Source: a candidate division Zixibacteria bacterium DG_27
Lineage (GTDB): Bacteria > Zixibacteria > MSB-5A5 > DG-27
Reading direction: 5' to 3'
DNA: 5,069 nucleotides
Assembly (NCBI GenBank): GCA_001302725.1
Contig: LIZU01000117.1
Span: 1-5,069 of the forward strand
Shown here: piece by piece, positions 1 to 5,069 of the stretch
How positions within the stretch are numbered: the stretch's first letter is position 1
How the letters are laid out: the number at the start of each line of letters is the position of its first letter
The notes under the pieces: model-generated
Databases searched by the model: none
The model's input: only the letters and a program-made list of their open reading frames with translations
What the model was told of the DNA's origin: nothing
Made by a program: the position numbers and the translations under genes

Positions 1-1375
1 AGGGGGAGAGTTCGCAGACATCTACTTCCAGTATTCAATCCTGAATGGGGTGACACTGGAGGAGAACAAAATCCGCCAGGCCCAATGTGGAATCAGCACC
101 GGAGTGGGAGTCAGGGTTATCTCCGGGGAGAAGACCGGATATGCTTACTCCGACGATCTCTCCTTTGACAGCCTGAAGAAGGCCGCGGAGGTGGCCTCCT
201 ACATCGCCGGTAATGCCCCTGCAGGGAAGCTTACACCGGTGGATGTCTCTCCCCGAAAGGTGAAGCCGATCTCCCCCATTAGAGTCAATCCCAACGAGGT
301 GGCGGTCAAAGAGAAATCCGATCTGCTCTGGCGGGCCAACAAAAGCGCCTACGAGGAGGATTCCAGGGTGATTCAGGTGATGGGCTCCTTCTGGGATTCG
401 CTCAACTACCTCACGGTGGCCAACTCCAACGGGGTCCTGGCCAAAGACGAGCAGGTTATGACCCGAATCAACGTGACCGCCACCGTTGAGGAGGGAGAGG
501 AGAGACAGAACGGCTACTATGGCGGCGGAGGCCGAATCGGCTTCGACCACTTCGAGAAACTCACCCCAGAGGTGGTGGCCAAGGAGGCCGTGAGAATGGC
601 GGCCACGAATCTGGAAGCGATCGAGGCTCCGGCGGGGATGCAGACCGTGGTTTTAGGCAATGGCTGGGCCGGAATTCTGCTCCATGAGGCCATCGGACAC
701 GGTCTGGAGGCGGATTTCAACCGCAAGAAGACCTCCCTATACTCCGACCGCATTGGTGAGAAGGTAGCCTCCGACGGGGTCACCGTTATCGACGAAGGTA
801 TCATCCCCAACCGCCGGGGTTCGATCTCAATCGATGACGAGGGAGAGCCGACCCGCAAGAATATCCTCATCGAAGACGGAGTCCTGCGGGGGTATATGTG
901 CGATCACCTCAACGCCAAGCTTATGGGTTTGAAGCCGACCGGCAACGGTCGCCGGGAATCCTTCAAACACTACCCCATGCCGAGGATGACCAACACTTAC
1001 ATGCTCCCCGGGAAATACGAGCCAGAGGAGATCATCGCCTCCGTGAAGAGCGGATTCTACGCCAAGAGCTTCGGAGGCGGGCAAGTGGACATCTCCAACG
1101 GGAATTTCGTCTTCCAAGTGACCGAAGGCTACTTGATTGAGGAGGGGAAAATCACCAGGCCGGTCAAGGGCGCCAACCTGATCGGCGTTGGGCCGGAGAT
1201 CCTCTCCAAGGTCGAGATGATCGGCAACGACCTGGAGTTAGACAGCGGAATCGGAAATTGCGGCAAAAACGGTCAGATGGTGCCGGTGGGGGTGGGCCTG
1301 CCTACCACCAAAATCGCCTCCATAACCGTTGGCGGCACCGCCATCAAAGGAAGATCCATGATCGGGAACACCTGA
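1..1375 (+). CDS. tldD: TldD, catalytic subunit of the TldD/TldE metalloprotease (5' end cut by window edge)
   Basis: This is the zinc-protease subunit of the TldD/TldE heterodimer, a cytoplasmic peptidase known in enterobacteria for maturing microcin B17 and degrading the CcdA antitoxin; its substrate here is unknown. The reading frame is open from the first complete codon at base 2, and residues before the in-frame GTG at 50 (GEFADIYFQYS...) match the conserved family start, so the true start lies about 20-25 codons upstream of the window. The HEAIGH metal motif is encoded at 683-700. The conserved late cysteine, which is the third metal ligand in the E. coli enzyme, is at 1259-1261 within GIGNCGKNG. 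Other family blocks are GVGVRVISG near the N-terminus, SIDDEGEPT in the middle and the glycine-rich C-terminus. About 457 codons are visible against roughly 480 in E. coli. It ends 17 bp before tldE, so the two are very likely co-transcribed. Confidence 0.96.
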   Translation, partial: GGEFADIYFQYSILNGVTLEENKIRQAQCGISTGVGVRVISGEKTGYAYSDDLSFDSLKKAAEVASYIAGNAPAGKLTPVDVSPRKVKPISPIRVNPNEVAVKEKSDLLWRANKSAYEEDSRVIQVMGSFWDSLNYLTVANSNGVLAKDEQVMTRINVTATVEEGEERQNGYYGGGGRIGFDHFEKLTPEVVAKEAVRMAATNLEAIEAPAGMQTVVLGNGWAGILLHEAIGHGLEADFNRKKTSLYSDRIGEKVASDGVTVIDEGIIPNRRGSISIDDEGEPTRKNILIEDGVLRGYMCDHLNAKLMGLKPTGNGRRESFKHYPMPRMTNTYMLPGKYEPEEIIASVKSGFYAKSFGGGQVDISNGNFVFQVTEGYLIEEGKITRPVKGANLIGVGPEILSKVEMIGNDLELDSGIGNCGKNGQMVPVGVGLPTTKIASITVGGTAIKGRSMIGNT

Positions 1376-1382
1376 CCTAACC

Positions 1383-1386
1383 GGAG
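1383..1386 (+). promoter_or_regulatory. Shine-Dalgarno site of tldE
   Basis: GGAG lies six bases before the ATG at 1393, inside the short tldD-tldE gap. It supports that start and independent ribosome loading on the second gene. Confidence 0.7.
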
Positions 1387-1392
1387 CCATAG

Positions 1393-2733
1393 ATGAATCA
1401 CAAAGAGTTTGCCTCCGAGGTAGTGAGGAAGGCCATTAAATCAGGTGCTGACGAGGCGGAGGTCTTTCTCGAAGAAGGCCGGGAATCGGAAGTCGGCACC
1501 AGGATGGGAAAGATCGAGACCTTAAAACAAGCCACCTCCAAGGGTTTAGGCCTGAGGGTCTTCGCGGGCAAGAAGCTCGGCTTTTCCTACACGTCGGATT
1601 TCTCGAAAAAGTCGATCGAGGCCTTCATCGAAAAGGCGGTGGCACTAGCGAAGGAGACCTCTAAGGACGAATACAACGGCCTTCCGACAATCGCCGGCGG
1701 ATTTGGATATCCAGACCTGGGCCTTTTCGACTCCGAACTCCAGAACCTCAGCACCGACTGGAAGATCGAGGCCTGCAAGGAGATGGAAGAGACCGCCTTC
1801 GCCTACGATGAGAGGATCAACAACTCCCACGGTGCCACCGTCTATGACGGGGATAGTCTCAGAGTGTTAGCCAATTCCCACGGAGTATTGCATTCCTACA
1901 AGTCCACCTATTGTTATCTAGTCTGCGTCCCGGTGGCGATGCAGGAGGGGAAGATGCAGACCGGCTTCTGGTTCTCATACAAGAGGTTTTTCCGACAGCT
2001 GGATTCCCCCAAGGAGGTGGCGACGGTGGCGGCCAAAAGAACCGTCAGCCAGTTGGGAGCGAAAAAAGCTCAGACCAAACGGGTCCCGGTGGTCTTTGAG
2101 CCTCTGATGTCGGCCTCGATCATAGGGAGCATTTTCGGGGCTTTGAACGGCGACCGCGTTTACAAACGACAGACCTACTTGGTTGACAAATTAGGGGAAG
2201 AAATTGCCTCCCCCCTGGTGACTGTCATAGACGACGGCACCATCCCCAAGGCGGTGGGGTCCGCTCCGCTCGACGGCGAGGGTTTGCCCACCTCTGGAAA
2301 GATCGTGATCGACAACGGTATCTTGCAAAGGTATTTCTACGACACTTACACCGCCAACAAGGTGGGAACCGAACCGACCGGCAACGCCCAGAGAGGTTAC
2401 TCCAGTATCCCCCGCATCGGCTCCTGGAATTTCTACCTGCAGGAGGGCAAATCCTCCCCGGAGGAGATAATCGCCAGCGTCAAAGAGGGTCTGTATGTGA
2501 CCCGGATGATGGGCTTCGGCCTGAATATGGCCACCGGAGATCTTTCCCGCGGGGCCATGGGTCTGTGGATTGAGAACGGCGAGCTCACCTATCCGGTGGA
2601 GGAGGCCACTATCGCTGGCAATATGCTCGACATTCTAAGAGAGGTCGAGATGGTCGGCGATGACCTGAGGTTTATGACCACCACCTGTGCCCCCACCATC
2701 AAAGTGAGAGAGATGACGGTCAGCGGGGCGTAG
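1393..2733 (+). CDS. tldE: TldE/PmbA, non-catalytic partner subunit of the TldD/TldE protease
   Basis: This 446-residue protein is the TldE (PmbA) half of the heterodimer; E. coli PmbA is about 450 residues, so it looks complete. It is a paralogue of TldD and shares its layout: an N-terminal domain with GLGLRVFAGKKLGFSYTSD, then a C-terminal half with TVIDDGTIPKA, PLDGEGLPTSGK, DTYTANKVGTEPTGNA and a closing TIAGNMLDIL/VGDDLR block. Where TldD has HEAIGH, this protein has a stretch around residues 245-250 (GSIFGA) with no histidines, as expected for the metal-free partner. The family view is that TldE forms part of the closed chamber enclosing TldD's active site. The ATG at 1393 has a good Shine-Dalgarno site. 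A strong terminator follows the TAG stop after about 25 bp. Nothing looks truncated or frameshifted. Confidence 0.95.
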   Translation: MNHKEFASEVVRKAIKSGADEAEVFLEEGRESEVGTRMGKIETLKQATSKGLGLRVFAGKKLGFSYTSDFSKKSIEAFIEKAVALAKETSKDEYNGLPTIAGGFGYPDLGLFDSELQNLSTDWKIEACKEMEETAFAYDERINNSHGATVYDGDSLRVLANSHGVLHSYKSTYCYLVCVPVAMQEGKMQTGFWFSYKRFFRQLDSPKEVATVAAKRTVSQLGAKKAQTKRVPVVFEPLMSASIIGSIFGALNGDRVYKRQTYLVDKLGEEIASPLVTVIDDGTIPKAVGSAPLDGEGLPTSGKIVIDNGILQRYFYDTYTANKVGTEPTGNAQRGYSSIPRIGSWNFYLQEGKSSPEEIIASVKEGLYVTRMMGFGLNMATGDLSRGAMGLWIENGELTYPVEEATIAGNMLDILREVEMVGDDLRFMTTTCAPTIKVREMTVSGA

Positions 2734-2757
2734 TATAGAGAGGCAACGACTGGCCAC

Positions 2758-2790
2758 ACAAAAACCCCGGGTTTTCCTCGGGGTTTTTGT
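2758..2790 (+). terminator. Intrinsic terminator of the tldDE unit, possibly bidirectional
   Basis: ACAAAAACCCC at 2758-2768 pairs perfectly with GGGGTTTTTGT at 2780-2790. Further pairs (G2769-C2779, a G-T wobble and G2771-C2777) leave a 5-base T-rich loop. The GC core is flanked by an A run on the left arm and a T run on the right arm, the usual signature of a terminator that works in both directions. It starts 25 bp after the tldE stop. Confidence 0.88.
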
Positions 2791-3128
2791 TGCCCCCCTC
2801 TCGTTGACTACTACCGCTTGGGTGTCCTGCTATCTTCTGCCCAGGGATCTATACGGCAAGTGCAAGGAGACGGGTACCATCCATCGGATGAAGCGACGGA
2901 GACAGGCCACACTCCGGCACGAAGGTGACCATGAGCAGCCCTTCGCCAAAATTAAATGCCCCCTGTATTCATCGAATTCCAGAATCACTCCCCCCTTTGA
3001 GTCTTCTGTGGATTGTCGGGTGCTGATTTCTATTTCGGCAAGAGCGGAGGATTCTTTAGAAGAGATTTCTGACCTAGCAGAGCGAAAATCACCAGCACCG
3101 GCGGCCGCGCCCTCGGGGTTCTGGTTTT

Positions 3129-3180
3129 GGGACAGATCCTCCTTCCCTTCAGTCTTTGAGCCTCCTCAAGATTCTGTCCC
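3129..3180. repeat. 8-bp inverted repeat with an inner small hairpin
   Basis: GGGACAGA at 3129-3136 is the reverse complement of TCTGTCCC at 3173-3180. Within the 36-base interval, CTTTGAG (3154-3160) can pair with CTCAAG (3165-3170) with one bulged base. This could be a palindromic intergenic repeat or a structured RNA element; one copy in one window cannot decide. Confidence 0.4.
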
Positions 3181-3200
3181 GATCGAAGGGTTCAGAGATC

Positions 3201-3219
3201 TGGTGGCGACCGCGGGAAT
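3201..3219 (-). other. tRNA 3'-end-like fragment (possible attachment-site or tRNA relic)
   Basis: Read on the minus strand, these 19 bases are ATTCCCGCGGTCGCCACCA. They fit tRNA positions 58-76: A58, pyrimidine 60, C61, a T-arm 3' strand, a 7-base acceptor strand GGTCGCC, discriminator A and CCA. The match stops exactly at A58. The bases before it do not form a TTCG T-loop, and no matching GGCGACC 5' acceptor strand lies about 70 bases further on, so this is not a functional tRNA. The constrained positions are few, so chance is a real alternative. Confidence 0.25.
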
Positions 3220-3247
3220 GCCTCTCTTGCAGAGAAGATTGCGGCGA

Positions 3248-3276
3248 TGATCGGCGTTTCGTCCCCGAAGCGATCA
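3248..3276. repeat. Stem-loop of 11 bp with a 3-base bulge
   Basis: TGATC (3248-3252) pairs with GATCA (3272-3276), and GTTTCG (3256-3261) pairs with CGAAGC (3266-3271). This leaves a TCCC loop and a GGC bulge on the left arm. No T run follows on either side, so it is not an obvious intrinsic terminator. Its function is unknown. Confidence 0.4.
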
Positions 3277-3386
3277 ATCGGCCTCCCCAGGGGGAAGACC
3301 CTTCTGCGAATCCGCCTGCCCTTCATTCGCTGCCACCCACGCTGGTTTCCCCGGTGGCTTCTCGACTCATTTCTGAAACAAACCGG

Positions 3387-3415
3387 TTGTCTTTCTCCTT
3401 GAAATTGTTTATAAT
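3387..3415 (+). promoter_or_regulatory. Sigma-70-type promoter of nfnAB
   Basis: A perfect TATAAT -10 box at 3410-3415 lies 17 bp after TTGTCT at 3387-3392, which matches four of six positions of the -35 consensus. The surroundings are locally AT-rich in an otherwise GC-richer spacer. The expected start point near 3422 gives a leader of about 44 bases before the nfnA GTG. Confidence 0.75.
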
Positions 3416-3450
3416 CGTCCGAAAGTTTGTGAAATAAGTAGCAATTTCAA
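3399..3450. promoter_or_regulatory. 9-bp perfect inverted repeat straddling the nfn -10 box and start point
   Basis: TTGAAATTG at 3399-3407 is the exact reverse complement of CAATTTCAA at 3442-3450. The 34 bases between them contain the -10 box and the likely transcription start. Centres are 43 bp apart, about four helical turns, so the arms could serve as paired operator half-sites or a looping site. No regulator gene is present in the window. Confidence 0.35.
3427..3444 (+). promoter_or_regulatory. Possible Rex-like redox operator in the nfn leader
   Basis: The 18 bases TTGTGAAATAAGTAGCAA match the Rex operator pattern TTGTGAA-N4-TTCACAA at 11 of 14 defined positions, with a perfect left half-site and 4 of 7 in the right. 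The site covers roughly +6 to +23 relative to the predicted start, where a bound repressor would block transcription. Rex senses the NADH/NAD+ ratio, which would suit a transhydrogenase-type enzyme; that link is inference. The right half is weak, so this is tentative. Confidence 0.3.
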
Positions 3451-3455
3451 CCATC

Positions 3456-3459
3456 AGGT
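3456..3459 (+). promoter_or_regulatory. Weak Shine-Dalgarno site of nfnA
   Basis: AGGT at 3456-3459 (AGG core 3456-3458) ends six to seven bases before the GTG at 3466. It is short, but it is the only purine-rich match in the leader and it supports GTG as the start. Confidence 0.5.
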
Positions 3460-3465
3460 TACACC

Positions 3466-4320
3466 GTGGTCAAAATTCTTAAGCACCAGAGACTGAACGA
3501 AACCAATTATAGAATAGTGTTTGACAGCCCCCTGGTAGCAAAGAAGATAAGGCCGGGGCAGTTTATGGTACTGCGAATCCGCGAGGACGGAGAGAGAATC
3601 CCGATGTCGCTGGCGGACATGGACGCTGAAAAAGGAACCGTTACGGTGATCTATCAGATTATAGGTCAATCCACCACCCTTCTATCCACCAAAAAGGCCG
3701 GAGAGGAAATCTGTGATCTGGTCGGCCCCATGGGGGTTGCCTCTCACTATCCCGAGAAGGGGAACTTCATGGTCATCGGGGGAGGCATCGGCATCGCCCC
3801 CATTCACCCGGTCGCCAGGGAGGCCAAGAAGAGAGGACTCCACGTCATCGGCATAATCGGAGCTCGCACCAAAGACCTGCTCTTCTACGAAGAAGAGATG
3901 CAGAAGGTGACCGATGAGCTCTACGTCACCACCGATGACGGTACCTATGGCAAGAAAGGTTTCGTTACCGATGCCCTAAAGGAGCTTCACGAGAGAGGCA
4001 AGAGGATCGATCACATCCTGGCGATCGGGCCGGTGCCGATGATGAAGTTCGTGACCAGCACCACCAGACCGATGGGAATCCCGACCTGGGTATCTTTAAA
4101 TCCCATAATGATTGATGCCACCGGGATGTGTGGTGTCTGTCGGGTATCGGTCGGAGGCAAGACCAAATTTGCCTGTGTCGACGGACCCGACTTCGATGGC
4201 CACCAGGTCGATTTCGATCTTCTGACCAAGCGCCTTTCGATGTATGAAAGCTACGAGAGACAATCCCTGGAGAAATTCAAAAGGGAGTGCGCCAAAGAGG
4301 CGGCCCTGAAGAAAGCGTGA
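3466..4320 (+). CDS. nfnA: NfnA, FAD/[2Fe-2S] small subunit of NADH-dependent ferredoxin:NADP+ oxidoreductase
   Basis: This 284-residue protein is the small subunit of the cytoplasmic Nfn complex, also called SudB or annotated as a sulfide/dihydroorotate dehydrogenase-like FAD/NAD-binding protein. Nfn couples NADH and reduced ferredoxin oxidation to NADP+ reduction by flavin-based electron bifurcation; NfnA carries the FAD that interacts with NAD(H). Residues about 1-95 form the ferredoxin-reductase-type FAD domain with GERIPMS (42-48). Residues about 100-200 form the nucleotide domain with GGGIGIAP (105-112), GAR (132-134), TDDGTYG (156-162) and GPVPMMK (188-194). The [2Fe-2S] site is Asp217, Cys222, Cys225 and Cys237; Asp in place of the first cysteine seen in PyrK is a hallmark of Nfn. 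An alanine follows Asp217 where family members usually have glycine. The GTG start gives the expected N-terminus MVKIL. It precedes nfnB by 8 bp. Confidence 0.93.
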   Translation: MVKILKHQRLNETNYRIVFDSPLVAKKIRPGQFMVLRIREDGERIPMSLADMDAEKGTVTVIYQIIGQSTTLLSTKKAGEEICDLVGPMGVASHYPEKGNFMVIGGGIGIAPIHPVAREAKKRGLHVIGIIGARTKDLLFYEEEMQKVTDELYVTTDDGTYGKKGFVTDALKELHERGKRIDHILAIGPVPMMKFVTSTTRPMGIPTWVSLNPIMIDATGMCGVCRVSVGGKTKFACVDGPDFDGHQVDFDLLTKRLSMYESYERQSLEKFKRECAKEAALKKA

Positions 4321-4328
4321 TTTTCCCG

Positions 4329-5069
4329 ATGAACCTGCAGCTTCCCAAAGAACAACCAGATAAGAAGACTCGAATGAAAATTCCCCGGCAGCCGATGCCG
4401 GAGCAGGATCCCCAGGAGAGAAAGCGCAACTTCAAAGAGGTTCCCCACGGCTACACCCCGGAATTGGCCCAGAAGGAGGCCGAGAGGTGTCTGCAATGCC
4501 CTAAGCCCCCCTGTATCAAAGGGTGTCCGGTGGAGATCGATATTCCCGCGTTCATACAACTAATATACGAGGGGAAATTCTCGGAGGCCGCCAAGAAAAT
4601 CAAAGAGACCAACAGCCTCCCGGCGATCTGCGGCCGGGTCTGTCCTCAGGAGGAGCAGTGCGAGGAGGTCTGTGTCCTCAGCAAGAAATTTCAGCCGGTG
4701 GCCATCGGCAACTTGGAGCGATTCTGTGCCGACTGGGAGAGGGAACACGAAGAGATCGAAATCCCGGAGATTCTCCCCTCAACCGGGAAGAGGGTGGCGG
4801 TGGTCGGCTCTGGGCCCGGAGGCTTAACGGTAGCGGGCGACCTCATCAAACTTGGACACCACGTAACCATCTTCGAGGCCCTGCATAAGCCCGGGGGGGT
4901 TTTAGTTTACGGCATACCGGAGTTCAGGTTACCGAAGAGTATCGTCCAATCGGAGGTCGACTATCTTCAAGCGATGGGGGTGGAGGTCAAGTGCAGCTTC
5001 GTCATCGGTAGGCTTATGACCATAGATGAGCTCTTCGAGGACGGTTATCACGCCGTCTACATCGGAACC
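4329..5069 (+). CDS. nfnB: NfnB, large subunit of NADH-dependent ferredoxin:NADP+ oxidoreductase (3' end cut by window edge)
   Basis: The frame is open to the last base, giving 247 residues of a protein usually about 460-480 long. It belongs to the GltD/GltA-like family, often labelled NADPH-dependent glutamate synthase small chain or SudA. The MPEQDP and RNFKEVPHGYT blocks lead into Cys54, Cys57, Cys62 and Cys66, then Cys101, Cys105, Cys111 and Cys115, the ligand set for two [4Fe-4S] clusters. Glu130 in the AIGNLERF block matches the unusual Glu ligand known in Nfn. VVGSGPGG (158-165) and an acidic residue at Glu183 mark the FAD Rossmann fold, followed by the family signature KPGGVLVYGIPEFRLPK. 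In Nfn this subunit holds the bifurcating FAD and binds NADP(H). Being 8 bp behind nfnA rather than beside a glutamate synthase large subunit argues for Nfn. An ATG at 4374 is an alternative start. Confidence 0.92.
   Translation, partial: MNLQLPKEQPDKKTRMKIPRQPMPEQDPQERKRNFKEVPHGYTPELAQKEAERCLQCPKPPCIKGCPVEIDIPAFIQLIYEGKFSEAAKKIKETNSLPAICGRVCPQEEQCEEVCVLSKKFQPVAIGNLERFCADWEREHEEIEIPEILPSTGKRVAVVGSGPGGLTVAGDLIKLGHHVTIFEALHKPGGVLVYGIPEFRLPKSIVQSEVDYLQAMGVEVKCSFVIGRLMTIDELFEDGYHAVYIGT

Larger units (their letters stand above)
2807..3386. other. Intergenic spacer of about 580 bp with no convincing gene
   Basis: Between the tldDE terminator and the nfn promoter I see no recognisable protein or RNA gene. 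The open frames on the + strand translate to proline-, serine- and arginine-rich sequence with no known motif, lack a good ribosome-binding site and overlap each other. The minus strand has only short frames. What it does hold is a set of small inverted repeats (about 2878-2890, 2920-2944, 3129-3180, 3248-3276) and a tRNA-3'-end-like stretch at 3201-3219. It could be decayed coding sequence, the edge of an old insertion, or an unrecognised structured RNA; none of these can be shown from the window. Confidence 0.6.

Noticed and set aside
50..52. GTG at 50 as the real start of tldD
   Set aside because: The frame is open to the window edge and the residues before it match the conserved TldD N-terminal block, so the gene starts upstream of the window.
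35..550. Long minus-strand frame opposite tldD, and similar frames opposite or inside tldE, nfnA and nfnB
   Set aside because: They lie wholly within strongly supported genes and are shadows of their codon usage.
2850..2960. Possible SRP RNA, cobalamin, c-di-GMP or other riboswitch
   Set aside because: Some words such as CTCCGG and GAGCAGCC hinted at known RNAs, but the conserved cores are absent and only 5-6 bp hairpins form.
2804..3250. 148-codon open frame on the + strand
   Set aside because: TTG start inside terminator-proximal sequence, no ribosome-binding site, low-complexity Pro/Ser/Arg-rich translation, no recognisable motif.
3192..3326. 44-codon minus-strand frame starting MKGRRIRRR
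   Set aside because: Has a GGTGG-like site upstream, but is short, arginine-rich and unrecognised; not enough to call a gene without conservation data.
3156..3437. 93-codon open frame on the + strand
   Set aside because: Overlaps the previous frame, runs through the nfn promoter and shows no family features; part of it is just translated tRNA-3'-end-like sequence.
3466..4320. PyrK, dihydroorotate dehydrogenase electron-transfer subunit
   Set aside because: PyrK has four cysteines for its cluster; here the first is Asp, and there is no pyrD neighbour.

Overview
The window reads as a piece of a bacterial chromosome, probably from an anaerobe. The sigma-70-type promoter, Shine-Dalgarno sites and intrinsic terminator are bacterial. 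Anaerobiosis is inferred from an nfnAB pair, whose product is a flavin-based electron-bifurcating NADH-dependent reduced ferredoxin:NADP+ oxidoreductase found mostly in fermenters, acetogens, sulfate reducers and related candidate phyla. Base composition is moderate to GC-rich, and AGA/AGG arginine codons are common. I cannot name the organism from the sequence alone.

Layout: all four recognisable genes lie on the + strand, in two units. Unit 1 (1-2733) is tldD, cut by the left window edge, followed 17 bp later by tldE/pmbA. Together they should form the TldD/TldE heterodimeric metalloprotease, with TldD carrying the zinc-site histidines and glutamate and TldE being the non-metal partner. A strong stem-loop with A and T runs (2758-2790) closes this unit. 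Unit 2 starts at a near-consensus promoter (3387-3415) and runs through nfnA (3466-4320) into nfnB (from 4329), which is still open at the right edge. NfnA has an FAD/NAD(P)-binding ferredoxin-reductase fold plus a [2Fe-2S] site. NfnB has the cysteine-rich two-[4Fe-4S] N-terminal domain and the first FAD dinucleotide-binding motif. Together they link the NADH, NADPH and reduced ferredoxin pools.

Between the units lies about 0.6 kb (roughly 2807-3386) in which I see no convincing gene. It holds several small inverted repeats and a 19-base stretch that matches the 3' end of a tRNA including CCA, on the minus strand. The nfn promoter is the most interesting regulatory spot. A perfect 9-bp inverted repeat straddles the -10 box and start point, and a sequence resembling a Rex (NADH/NAD+ sensor) operator sits just downstream of the expected start point. 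I found no clear new system; the best leads are this possible redox operator and the origin of the empty spacer.
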